Assembly (NCBI RefSeq): GCF_003525665.1
Contig: NZ_DQDX01000139.1
Location: 4,274 to 19,017 of the forward strand
Reading direction: 5' to 3'
Source: Flavobacterium sp.
Lineage (GTDB): Bacteria; Bacteroidota; Bacteroidia; Flavobacteriales; Flavobacteriaceae
Length of the DNA stretch: 14,744 nt
Shown: positions 7,002 through 14,152 of the stretch, piece by piece
Layout of the letters: every line of letters begins with the position of its first letter
How positions within the stretch are numbered: position 1 is the stretch's first letter
The notes under the pieces: model-generated
Seen by the model: only the letters and a program-made list of their open reading frames with translations
Database searches by the model: none
What the model was told of the DNA's origin: nothing
Translations under genes and position numbers: made by a program

Positions 7002-8465
7002 CTATTTGTTCATTTGTTGTAAAAATTCTTTAACCATTTTCATGTCGTCAAAATCGTGTCGAACGCCTTGAATTTCTTGATAGGTTTCGTGTCCTTTTCC
7101 TGCAATTAGAATAATATCGTTTGCATTTGCCAATTGACACGCGGTTTTTATAGCTTGTTTTCTATCTTCAATAGAAAGTGATTTTTTGAAATTTTGTGGT
7201 TCTACTCCAGCTTCCATTTCGGCGATAATCGTTGACGGATTTTCGGTTCTTGGATTGTCTGAAGTAATGATGACTTTATCGCTCATTGTTGTTGCGATGT
7301 TTGCCATTATTGGTCTTTTTGCTTTATCTCTATCGCCACCACAACCAACAACAGTAATTAATTGTTCGTTTTTGGTTCGGATGTCGTTTATCGTTTTCAA
7401 CACGTTTTCTAAAGCATCAGGCGTATGTGCATAATCTACAATTGCCGTGATTTTTTCATCAGAAACTATAAATTGGAATCGTCCAGAAACGCTTTCTAAC
7501 TCAGATAATAATCGCAATGCCTCAAAACTTTCTATTCCTAATTCAACCGCAGTTCCATAAATTGCTAATAAATTGTAAGCATTAAATGTTCCTATTAATT
7601 TTACCCAAACTTCATTCTCATTAATTTTAAGCAACAATCCCGAAAGTTGATTTTCTAGAATTTGCGCTTTATAATTAGCATATGATTTTAAGGCGTAAGT
7701 CAGTTTTCTTGCATTGGTATTTTGAAGCATCACTGCTCCATTTTTGTCATCGACATTGGTTAATGCAAAAGCCGATTTTGGTAAATAATCAAAAAACGAT
7801 TTTTTCACATCTCTATATTCTGCAAAAGTTGGATGGTAATCTAAATGATCGTGCGATAAATTGGTAAAAACGCCACCTTCAAATTGCAAACCTTCGGTAC
7901 GTTTTTGATGCACACCATGCGAACTCACTTCCATAAAACAATATTCGCAACCCATTTCAATCATTTCATTTAAATAATGATTGATGGTTAATGAATCTGG
8001 TGTGGTATGCGTTGCTTTGTATTCGATAGTATCGACCATGATTTTCACGGTAGAAAGTAGTCCTACTTTGTAACCTGCTTTTTTAAATAATTGATACAAT
8101 AATGACGCAATGGTTGTTTTGCCATTTGTACCAGTAATTCCAACTAAGCGCAATTTTGACGACGGATTATCGTAAAAATTGGAAGCCATAAACGCCAAAG
8201 CCGAATTGGTGTCTTTTACTTGAATATAAGTAATTCCAGCAACTGTAACTTCAGGTAATGTATCGCAAACAATTGCGGTTGCACCAAGAGAAATTGCTTT
8301 TTCAATAAAATCATGACCATCAGAAATTGTTCCGCGAATGGCTACGAAAACATCGTTGGCTTCAATTCTTCTCGAATCAAATTCAATTTTGTTCACAGCA
8401 ATTTCCGTTGAACCTTTTACAGCTTCAATCGCAACTTTGTATACTATCTCTTTTAAAATAATCAC
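7002..8465 (-). CDS. murE: UDP-MurNAc-tripeptide synthetase MurE, meso-diaminopimelate type
   Basis: This cytoplasmic ligase adds the third stem-peptide residue to UDP-MurNAc-L-Ala-D-Glu. At 487 aa it is a normal length. The P-loop TGTNGKTT is at 111-118, HTTPDS at 153-158, and a Lys at 221 or 222 is a candidate for the carbamylated lysine. SDNPRTENP holds DNPR at 403-406, the signature of meso-diaminopimelate selection in place of lysine; GKGHE follows at 457-461. The start is a GTG at 8465 inside a GTGA overlap with the ftsI stop, suggesting coupled translation. No ATG occurs near the N-terminus, and the sequence from MIILKEIVYK onward looks native. The next gene, mraY, follows after 78 bp, so murF does not lie between them as it does in E. 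coli. Confidence 0.97.
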   Translation of the reverse strand: MIILKEIVYKVAIEAVKGSTEIAVNKIEFDSRRIEANDVFVAIRGTISDGHDFIEKAISLGATAIVCDTLPEVTVAGITYIQVKDTNSALAFMASNFYDNPSSKLRLVGITGTNGKTTIASLLYQLFKKAGYKVGLLSTVKIMVDTIEYKATHTTPDSLTINHYLNEMIEMGCEYCFMEVSSHGVHQKRTEGLQFEGGVFTNLSHDHLDYHPTFAEYRDVKKSFFDYLPKSAFALTNVDDKNGAVMLQNTNARKLTYALKSYANYKAQILENQLSGLLLKINENEVWVKLIGTFNAYNLLAIYGTAVELGIESFEALRLLSELESVSGRFQFIVSDEKITAIVDYAHTPDALENVLKTINDIRTKNEQLITVVGCGGDRDKAKRPIMANIATTMSDKVIITSDNPRTENPSTIIAEMEAGVEPQNFKKSLSIEDRKQAIKTACQLANANDIILIAGKGHETYQEIQGVRHDFDDMKMVKEFLQQMNK

Positions 8466-10468
8466 GATAATTCTAATGTTATAGTTGAATTTTTAATTAT
8501 CGGTTGACCAGGTTGAATGGATTGTTTTTTGACTTTTCCAACACCTTTGACCGAAACTTTGATACCTAAATTTCCTAATAAAGCCACAGCATCCATACCG
8601 GACATTCCTTTTAAATTTGGAATTTTGCTTTTTACATTTTGTGCTTTTGTATAATATTCTTGGTATTTATTTTCTTGTTTGGCAATTTTTTTATCCAAAT
8701 TTTTAATTTCGTTTGTTGATGGCGCATCTGTAAAAATCTTTTGCGCAATACGTTTAAAAACTGGTCCAGCAACATCGGCGCCATAATAATTATTCAAGGA
8801 TGTATCTGGTTCGTGAACCACAACAATGCAAGAATATTTAGGGTTTTCAGCAGGAAAAAATCCTACGAAAGAGGAAATATAATGATGATCGTTTCCTCCA
8901 TTTTTACCATAATTTGCTTCGGCAGTACCTGTTTTTCCTGCCATAGAAAAATCTTTAGAATACAACTTTGCACCTGTTCCTCTTTTTACAACATTAGTTA
9001 AAAGAGCTTTCAATTTTTTAATTGTCCCGTCTGAACATATCTTCGGATTGATAACTTGTTTTTCGTATTTTTTAATGGTTTTATTCCATTCTTTAATTTC
9101 TGAAACAAATTGTGGTTTTACCATTTCTCCGTTATTTGCAACAGCATTATACAAAGTCAACGTTTGCAAAGGCGTCATTGCAACACTATATCCGTATGCC
9201 ATCCAAGGCAATGTGTTTGCATTCCAACTTTTATCTCCTGGCTTATGCACAATAGGTTTTCCTTCACCCTGAAATGGTAATCCAAGTGGTTTATCTAAAC
9301 CCATATTAGTTATCCTATTGATAAATTCTTGTGGATTATTTTTATAATTTTCATACACTGCTTGAACCAAAATTGTATTGGAAGAAACTTCAAAACCTTT
9401 TCCAAGCGAAATTTTACCATAACCACCTTCGTGAGAATCGCGCACTTTGTCACCTCTGTAAGTGATAACTCCGCCACGACTGTCGTAAACTTTTGATGTA
9501 TCTACTTTATTATCATCCAAAAGCGCAATTAAATCTACTAGTTTAAAAGTAGAACCTGGTTCGTGCGATTCGGCAACGGCGTAATTTATAGTTTCGTAAT
9601 AATTACCCGATTTTTTATCTCTTCCAAGATTAGAAATGGCTTTTACTTTACCTGTTTTGGTTTCCATAACTACAACGCAACCGTGTTCTGCTTTATACTC
9701 TTCAAGCTGTTTTAGCAAAGCATGATGTGCAATGTCTTGAATGTAAACATCAATTGTAGAAATTACATCGTAACCATCTTGCGGATCAACTTCATTTTGG
9801 TCACGAATAGGTTTCCACTGACCTTTTGCGATTTTTTGCTTTAAAACTTTTCCGTCTTTTCCGTTCAAATAATTACGAAAAGCCCACTCGATTCCTTTCC
9901 CATCTGCTTTTCCACTTGGCGTTATTCTTTCGTAACCTATAGTTCTTTCGGCGATTTTACCAATTGGATGTTCGCGAACCGTTTGTTGTTCTACGATTAT
10001 TCCACCTTTATTTGCACCTTTATTGAATAGCGGAAATGATTTTATTTTGGCATATTCGGTATAGCTTAAATCTTCGGCTAAAAAGGTGTATCTATTTTTG
10101 TTAGCGCGTGCTTTTCTTAATAAAGATTGGTAAGACGAACTTGATTTGCCTAATAATTTTGACAACTCATCGGCTAATGGTTTGACATTTTTTTCGAAAT
10201 CCTCTTCTTTTGGCGCAACTGCATCGAATCGAATAGTATAATTTGGAATTGATGTTGCCAATAAACTTCCATCTGCCGAATAAATATTTCCTTTATTGGC
10301 CGGAATCACAAAAGTTCTCACAGTTCTTTCTTTGGCTAATTTTCTATAATACTCACCTTCAACCCACTGTATATTAGTTAGTTTCACGGTAATCGCTATC
10401 GCCATCAAAAAGATGAAGAATGCTACCAGATAGATTCTGTAAGAGATATTTTTATCTTCTACTGCCAT
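8462..10468 (-). CDS. ftsI: Septal transpeptidase FtsI (class B penicillin-binding protein) with PASTA domain
   Basis: This membrane-anchored transpeptidase cross-links septal peptidoglycan and works with FtsW. One membrane segment lies at about residues 11-30, with the bulk periplasmic. The dimerisation domain begins around KGNIYSADGSLLA (59-71). The transpeptidase motifs are complete: STFK at 306-309 with the acylated Ser306, SSN at 362-364 and KTGT at 512-515. A C-terminal PASTA domain starts about residue 614 (KSIPNLKGMSGMDA) and runs to the end. At 668 aa it is longer than E. coli FtsI (588 aa), largely because of PASTA and the Lys/Glu-rich linker before it. A PASTA tail on the division PBP is common in Bacteroidetes and Gram-positive SpoVD/PBP2x types. 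It overlaps ftsL by 10 nt and murE by 4 nt. Confidence 0.97.
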   Translation of the reverse strand: MAVEDKNISYRIYLVAFFIFLMAIAITVKLTNIQWVEGEYYRKLAKERTVRTFVIPANKGNIYSADGSLLATSIPNYTIRFDAVAPKEEDFEKNVKPLADELSKLLGKSSSSYQSLLRKARANKNRYTFLAEDLSYTEYAKIKSFPLFNKGANKGGIIVEQQTVREHPIGKIAERTIGYERITPSGKADGKGIEWAFRNYLNGKDGKVLKQKIAKGQWKPIRDQNEVDPQDGYDVISTIDVYIQDIAHHALLKQLEEYKAEHGCVVVMETKTGKVKAISNLGRDKKSGNYYETINYAVAESHEPGSTFKLVDLIALLDDNKVDTSKVYDSRGGVITYRGDKVRDSHEGGYGKISLGKGFEVSSNTILVQAVYENYKNNPQEFINRITNMGLDKPLGLPFQGEGKPIVHKPGDKSWNANTLPWMAYGYSVAMTPLQTLTLYNAVANNGEMVKPQFVSEIKEWNKTIKKYEKQVINPKICSDGTIKKLKALLTNVVKRGTGAKLYSKDFSMAGKTGTAEANYGKNGGNDHHYISSFVGFFPAENPKYSCIVVVHEPDTSLNNYYGADVAGPVFKRIAQKIFTDAPSTNEIKNLDKKIAKQENKYQEYYTKAQNVKSKIPNLKGMSGMDAVALLGNLGIKVSVKGVGKVKKQSIQPGQPIIKNSTITLELS

Positions 10469-10806
10469 ATTTTTTTAAAGAAACTTTTTTCTTCTTGTTT
10501 TTTAACTTTTATTTTTTGCGGCGGAACTTGTGATGGAAAAATATTTCTAGCTTCCATTTTTTTAGAAATAGTCGATTCCATTTTAAGCTTCATTAACTCT
10601 GATCTTCTGTCAACAAATTCTGAACGCAATTCTTTAACTTCAGTTGTTAAATCAGAAATTCTGAATACTTTTTGTTCAAATCGGTGTGTATTTGCAATCA
10701 TAATAATGGCAAGAACAATCAAGAAAACAATGAATCGCCAGTTTTTGGTAGCGTCTTCATTGACTAGAAATCTTGCTTTTAATATGTTGTAAATTCCACC
10801 TTTCAT
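10459..10806 (-). CDS. ftsL: FtsL-like small divisome membrane protein
   Basis: This 115-aa protein sits between rsmH and ftsI, the ftsL position of dcw clusters. It has a short cytoplasmic N-terminus, a single membrane segment at about residues 24-40 (WRFIVFLIVLAIIMIANT), then a charged helical stretch (about 45-85) with coiled-coil character, and a Lys-rich end. That bitopic layout is the one expected for FtsL, which links FtsQ and FtsB-type proteins to the FtsWI synthase. FtsL sequences diverge strongly, so the call rests on layout and position more than motifs. The stop overlaps the ftsI start by 10 nt. The start codon is 5 nt after a 7-bp tandem repeat. Bacteroidetes annotations often call this gene an S-adenosyl-methyltransferase because of its neighbour; the sequence has no such domain. 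Confidence 0.85.
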   Translation of the reverse strand: MKGGIYNILKARFLVNEDATKNWRFIVFLIVLAIIMIANTHRFEQKVFRISDLTTEVKELRSEFVDRRSELMKLKMESTISKKMEARNIFPSQVPPQKIKVKKQEEKSFFKKIWQ

Positions 10807-10811
10807 TTTCT

Positions 10812-10844
10812 CAGTTTTCAGTTTTCAGTTTTCAGTTTTCAGTT
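10812..10844. repeat. 7-bp tandem repeat (CTGAAAA on the minus strand), 4.7 copies, before ftsL
   Basis: CAGTTTT repeats four times on the plus strand (10812, 10819, 10826, 10833) and is followed by a partial CAGTT. It ends 5 nt upstream of the ftsL ATG at 10806. The rest of the 69-bp gap also has two ATCTGAAT copies (10853 and 10867). Such heptamers are prone to slippage, and gain or loss of a unit would change the distance from rsmH to ftsL. Similar arrays are known to me from other flavobacterial intergenic regions. Confidence 0.9.
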
Positions 10845-10875
10845 ACTTTGCAATCTGAATTCTGCTATCTGAATA

Positions 10876-11784
10876 CTATTTCTTCTCTGCTATTCTTAAC
10901 TTCGCGCTTCTTGCTCTGTTGTTGATTTTTATTTCTTCTTCGGTTGGAACGATTAATTTTCCGATTAACTTGAATGGAACCGAGAAATTTCCGAAGAAAT
11001 CTTTTTCTGGTTCGCCTTCGAACATTCCGTTTTTCATGAATCTTTTTACCAATCTGTCTTCTAATGAATGATAAGAAATCACACTTAATCGTCCTTCTGG
11101 TTTTAAGATATCTAATGATTGCTCTAGAAATTCTTTCAAAACATCCATTTCTTGATTTACTTCAATTCTGATTGCTTGATAGATTTGAGCCAAAACTTTA
11201 TTCTTAAATTGCTCCGGAAGAAAGCGTTGTAAAACCAATTTCAATTCGTCTGTAGTATCGATTGATTTCACTTCTCTTGCTTCAATAATTGTTCTGGCAA
11301 GTGCTGGTGCAATTTTTAATTCGCCATAATCAAGAAAAACTCTTTTTAAGTTGACATCATCATATTCATTAATGATTTTGTGCGCATCCAAATCGTTTTT
11401 CTTACTCATTCTCATGTCTAAATCGGCATCAAATCGAGTAGAAAAACCTCTTTCTGGAACATCAAATTGATGCGATGAAACACCTAAATCAGCCAAAATT
11501 CCGTCTACTTCTTTAATTCCGTGAAATCTTAAAAAACGTTTTATGTATCTAAAATTTTCTTGAATTAAAGTAAATCGTTCGTCTGGCAAAGCATTTTCCC
11601 AAGCATCTTCATCTTGATCAAATCCGAATAATTTTCCGTTGGCATTTAATCGACTCAAAATTTCTTTCGAATGTCCGCCACCACCAAAAGTGACATCTAC
11701 ATAAACACCATCTGGCTTGATATTCAAACCGTCAACTGTTTCCTTTAATAAAACCGGATTATGATATTCCATTGTCATCGTCAT
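10876..11784 (-). CDS. rsmH: 16S rRNA (cytosine-1402-N4)-methyltransferase RsmH (MraW)
   Basis: This cytoplasmic enzyme uses S-adenosylmethionine to methylate N4 of C1402 in 16S rRNA and is a standard second gene of dcw clusters. The sequence shows the family opening EYHNPVLLKETVDGLN, the SAM-binding stretch VDVTFGGGGHSKEIL, GILADLGVSSHQFD, RGFSTRFDADLDMRM, and late in the protein the conserved SYHSLEDRLVKRFMK. Three in-frame ATGs are close together at 11784, 11778 and 11772. The last, giving a start at MEYHNPVL (298 aa), fits relatives at least as well as the longest form (302 aa). All three overlap the end of mraZ by 14 to 26 nt, so translation is probably coupled. Identity is certain; the exact start is not. 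Confidence 0.97.
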   Translation of the reverse strand: MTMTMEYHNPVLLKETVDGLNIKPDGVYVDVTFGGGGHSKEILSRLNANGKLFGFDQDEDAWENALPDERFTLIQENFRYIKRFLRFHGIKEVDGILADLGVSSHQFDVPERGFSTRFDADLDMRMSKKNDLDAHKIINEYDDVNLKRVFLDYGELKIAPALARTIIEAREVKSIDTTDELKLVLQRFLPEQFKNKVLAQIYQAIRIEVNQEMDVLKEFLEQSLDILKPEGRLSVISYHSLEDRLVKRFMKNGMFEGEPEKDFFGNFSVPFKLIGKLIVPTEEEIKINNRARSAKLRIAEKK

Positions 11785-12235
11785 TTATATTTCCCATTAC
11801 ATCTTCTGCCAAATCAGCAAAATCAACAACAGAATCATCAATTGATTTTTCGTATAAATCTTTATCCCAGATTTCAATGATATTTACTGCTGATGACAAT
11901 ACAATATCTTTAGAAATTTGAGCAAAAGTTGTTAGGTCTTTTGGAACAAGTAATCGTCCAAGAGCATCAATTTCAACCACTTTCACACCTGCCGTAAAAC
12001 GACGAATGAAATCGTTATTTTTCTTTACAAATCGGTTGAGTTTATTGATTTTTTGCATCATTAAATTCCATTCACCCATTGGATACAACTCAAGGCACGG
12101 CTGAAAAACAGAACGCTTCAAGACAAAACCGTCTTGAAGAGAAGCCGCCAATTGCTTTTTGAAAGGCGCAGGCAAAAGCAACCTTCCTTTGGCGTCAACT
12201 TTACACTCGTATGTTCCGATTATTGAGTTCAACAA
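11759..12235 (-). CDS. mraZ: Transcriptional regulator MraZ with TTG start
   Basis: MraZ is an AbrB-like DNA-binding protein that forms rings and represses the dcw operon from its own promoter in E. coli. Two SpoVT-AbrB-type half domains are visible, each with the DxxxR signature: DAKGR at 14-18 and DALGR at 90-94. The protein is 158 aa from the TTG at 12235, or 157 aa from the next TTG at 12232. The second fits best the N-terminus I recall for Flavobacterium MraZ (MNTIIGTYECKVD), placing TTG where others have ATG. No in-frame ATG occurs between the upstream stop codon and these TTGs. The C-terminal end is acidic (GNINDDDNGIS). It is the first gene of the operon, and candidate operators lie 41-87 bp upstream. 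The 3' end overlaps rsmH. Confidence 0.95.
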   Translation of the reverse strand: MLNSIIGTYECKVDAKGRLLLPAPFKKQLAASLQDGFVLKRSVFQPCLELYPMGEWNLMMQKINKLNRFVKKNNDFIRRFTAGVKVVEIDALGRLLVPKDLTTFAQISKDIVLSSAVNIIEIWDKDLYEKSIDDSVVDFADLAEDVMGNINDDDNGIS

Positions 12236-12257
12236 ATTAGTTTTTAAATGATATGAG

Positions 12258-12265
12258 CAAAAATA
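12258..12265 (-). promoter_or_regulatory. Candidate -7 element of the mraZ/dcw promoter
   Basis: The minus strand reads TATTTTTG, an exact match to the Bacteroidetes -7 consensus TAnnTTTG. It lies about 23 bp upstream of the mraZ start, which would give a short leader. It is the only match I found on the minus strand of this intergenic region. A -33 TTG at 12293-12291 is 25 bp away, slightly too far, so the -33 element is weak or masked by the GTGGTA repeats, as in an activator- or repressor-controlled promoter. Confidence 0.6.
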
Positions 12266-12275
12266 TAAAATATTT

Positions 12276-12322
12276 TACCACATTTTACCACAATATACCA
12301 CTTTGTTAATAAGTTTTACCAC
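12276..12322 (-). promoter_or_regulatory. Four phased GTGGTA repeats: candidate MraZ operator
   Basis: On the minus strand GTGGTA occurs at 12281-12276, 12291-12286, 12301-12296 and 12322-12317, with steps of 10, 10 and 21 bp, so all four face the same side of the helix. Three are extended as GTGGTAAAA. E. coli MraZ binds TGGGN repeats with a 10-bp period upstream of mraZ, and mollicute MraZ uses AAAGTG-type boxes. Two of the copies here read AAAGTGGTA. Position, period and word resemble both, so I infer an autoregulatory MraZ site overlapping the -33 region. Confidence 0.75.
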
Positions 12323-12524
12323 TTTATGCGAATAGGAAAGCGCCAAAAATTGTTAAAGCAATTGCGCAATAATTAACAAAGCATTAAGAATTGTTATGTT
12401 TTTAATTATAAATTGAGAATAAAAAAGAATTTGTTGCGAAAAATTTAAAGAAATTTAAAAAATCAGGCTTGCTTTATCTTTCAAAAAATCAAGCTAAAAT
12501 GTTGATAATTACCACCTAAAAGTC

Positions 12525-12553
12525 TTACGAAATGTAACGTTACGATTTTGTAA
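12525..12553. promoter_or_regulatory. Imperfect 29-bp palindrome centred on GTAACGTTAC
   Basis: The outer ends TTAC and GTAA mirror each other, as do the inner AAAT and ATTT, with a one-base bulge. The 10-bp core at 12534-12543 is a perfect palindrome. It lies between the two divergent promoters, away from both start sites. It could bind a dimeric regulator or be chance in AT-rich DNA. No factor can be named. Confidence 0.4.
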
Positions 12554-12644
12554 TTTTTATCTAAATAATTGATTAGATGTTATGATTTAATAGTCAAAAA
12601 CTTATATATCTTCTGTAATTTTATTTTTTGCTGAAGGAAGAAGG

Positions 12645-12698
12645 AACCTACAAAATTTCACATCTTCTTGACATATATTGCTAAAATTTATGTAGGTT
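12645..12698. repeat. Inverted repeat spanning the hydrolase promoter
   Basis: AACCTACA followed by AAATTT at 12645-12658 mirrors the arm at 12684-12698, which ends TGTAGGTT; there is one inserted base and a 25-nt spacer. The right arm runs into the -7 box of the hydrolase promoter. It lies upstream of the predicted transcription start, so it would act as DNA, for instance as an operator, and not as an RNA hairpin. Confidence 0.55.
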
Positions 12699-12700
12699 TG
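12668..12700 (+). promoter_or_regulatory. Bacteroidetes-type promoter for the hydrolase-engB genes
   Basis: TTG at 12668-12670 and TAGGTTTG at 12693-12700 match the TTG and TAnnTTTG consensus with a 22-bp gap, within the range known for flavobacterial promoters. Transcription would begin near 12705, leaving a leader of about 24 nt before the ATG at 12729. It probably serves engB as well, since the gap between the two genes is 37 bp with no other promoter match. Confidence 0.65.
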
Positions 12701-12728
12701 TAACAATTGAAAATTAGGAAAACAATTT

Positions 12729-13493
12729 ATGGATTTGAATTCTACAAAAGACGGAAAATATAGCTATATAGAAATTGGTGAAGGTACGCCAATCGTGATT
12801 TTACACGGTTTAATGGGCGGATTGAGTAATTTTGAAGGCGTAGCAAAACACTTTTCTCAAAAAGGATACAAAATTGTTATTCCTGAGTTACCACTTTACA
12901 CGCAAAATATTTTAAAAACCAATGTAAAGGCTTTCGCCAAATACGTGAAAGATTTTATTACATACAAAGGTTTTGATAGAGTAATTTTATTAGGAAATTC
13001 GCTTGGCGGACATATTGCTTTGTATCATACTAAAATGTATCCAGAGAAAGTTGCAGGATTGGTAATTACCGGAAGTTCTGGCCTTTATGAAAGCGCAATG
13101 GGCGATAGTTACCCAAAAAGAGGTGATTATGAATACATAAAAAAGAAAGCCGAAGACGTTTTTTACGACCCGAAAGTTGCTACAAAAGAAATTGTAGACG
13201 AAGTTTTTGGAGTGGTAAATGACCGAATTAAAGTGATAAAAACGCTTACAATTGCTAAAAGCGCCATTCGTCATAATATGGCTAAAGATTTACCAAAAAT
13301 GCATGTAAAAACGTGTTTGATTTGGGGTAAAAATGATGCTGTAACTCCGCCAGATGTTGCTGAAGAATTTCACCGTTTAATGCCAAACTCCGATTTATAT
13401 TGGATTGACAAATGCGGACATGCAGCAATGATGGAACATCCAGATAAGTTTAATGAAATTCTTGATGTTTGGTTAGAGAAAGAACATTTGTAA
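12729..13493 (+). CDS. Alpha/beta hydrolase
   Basis: This 254-aa cytoplasmic protein of the alpha/beta-hydrolase fold has no signal peptide. The oxyanion-loop motif HGLMGG is at 26-31. The nucleophile elbow GNSLGG has Ser91, and the likely remaining triad residues are Asp203 (WGKNDAVTP) and His231 (CGHAAMMEHP). The cap region lies between about 120 and 185. The substrate cannot be read from the sequence; ester hydrolases, C-C hydrolases and haloperoxidase-like enzymes share these motifs. It is transcribed away from mraZ and precedes engB by 37 bp in the same direction. I recall the same neighbour next to mraZ and engB in other flavobacteria, which hints at a housekeeping role, but that is inference. 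Confidence 0.92.
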   Translation: MDLNSTKDGKYSYIEIGEGTPIVILHGLMGGLSNFEGVAKHFSQKGYKIVIPELPLYTQNILKTNVKAFAKYVKDFITYKGFDRVILLGNSLGGHIALYHTKMYPEKVAGLVITGSSGLYESAMGDSYPKRGDYEYIKKKAEDVFYDPKVATKEIVDEVFGVVNDRIKVIKTLTIAKSAIRHNMAKDLPKMHVKTCLIWGKNDAVTPPDVAEEFHRLMPNSDLYWIDKCGHAAMMEHPDKFNEILDVWLEKEHL

Positions 13494-13530
13494 GATTAAA
13501 TGATTCTAAAATGAATCAAGAAAAATACCC

Positions 13531-14151
13531 ATGAAAATTAATACCGCCGAATTTATTATTAGCAATTCTGATGTAAGTAAGTGTCCTACAGAACGCTTAC
13601 CAGAATATGCTTTTATTGGCAGATCAAATGTTGGAAAATCATCGTTAATAAACATGATTACCAACCATAAAAACTTAGCAAAAACTTCTGGGAAACCTGG
13701 AAAAACGCAACTTATAAATCACTTTAAAATTAATTCTAATTGGTTTTTAGTCGATTTACCAGGTTATGGTTATGCTAGAGTTTCTAAGAAAACCAAAGAA
13801 GTTTTTCAAGAGTTTATTACCGATTATTTTGAAACAAGAGAACAACTGGTTTGCGCTTTTGTATTGATTGATATTCGACTTGAAGCGCAAAAAATTGATA
13901 TTGAATTTATAGAATATCTTGGCGAAAGTGAAATTCCGTTTTGTATTGTTTTTACTAAAGCAGATAAAATTAGTAAAACCAAAATTGATTCGCACGTTGC
14001 TGCCTACAAGAAACAATTGATTGCTCACAATTGGGAAGAAATGCCGCCTTACTTTGTAACCTCAGCAACTGAAGGAACAGGCAAAGACACACTTCTTAAT
14101 TACATCGAAGAAATTAACGTTGAAGTTTATAAAGATTTGAATGAGTTTTAA
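13531..14151 (+). CDS. engB: Ribosome biogenesis GTP-binding protein EngB (YsxC/YihA)
   Basis: This small cytoplasmic GTPase is needed for 50S ribosomal subunit assembly and is generally essential in bacteria. At 206 aa it is a normal length. The G motifs are complete and in order: G1 GRSNVGKSS at 30-38, a G2 Thr in GKTQLINHF at about 59, G3 DLPGYG at 75-80, G4 TKAD at 142-145 and G5 SATEGTGKD from about 178. The RSNVGKSSLIN and PGKTQLIN stretches are characteristic of EngB among the TRAFAC GTPases. The ATG is preceded by a seven-codon reading frame (13511-13534) whose TGA overlaps it. The stop sits just before the start of the next gene. Confidence 0.97.
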   Translation: MKINTAEFIISNSDVSKCPTERLPEYAFIGRSNVGKSSLINMITNHKNLAKTSGKPGKTQLINHFKINSNWFLVDLPGYGYARVSKKTKEVFQEFITDYFETREQLVCAFVLIDIRLEAQKIDIEFIEYLGESEIPFCIVFTKADKISKTKIDSHVAAYKKQLIAHNWEEMPPYFVTSATEGTGKDTLLNYIEEINVEVYKDLNEF

Positions 14152-14152
14152 G

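Larger units (their letters stand above)
12236..12728. other. 493-bp divergent intergenic region between mraZ and the hydrolase gene
   Basis: I see no gene here. From the mraZ side it holds the mraZ promoter box, the four GTGGTA repeats, a dyad at 12350-12379 (TTGTTAA and TTAACAA enclosing the palindrome ATTGCGCAAT), a 13-nt direct repeat AAAAAATCARGCT at 12457-12469 and 12483-12495, and a lone fifth GTGGTA (minus) at 12515-12510. An imperfect palindrome at 12525-12553 is centred on GTAACGTTAC. The hydrolase promoter with its inverted repeat completes the region. The middle is very AT-rich, and the two promoters fire outward. Confidence 0.7.

Noticed and set aside
10459..10806. ftsL as a methyltransferase-related gene
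   Set aside because: It is 115 aa with one membrane segment and a coiled-coil-like region; no SAM-binding motif is present.
13501..13518. TGATTC/GAATCA dyad before engB as a terminator
   Set aside because: The stem is only 6 AT-rich base pairs, with no U-tract, and engB lies directly downstream; a terminator here is unlikely.
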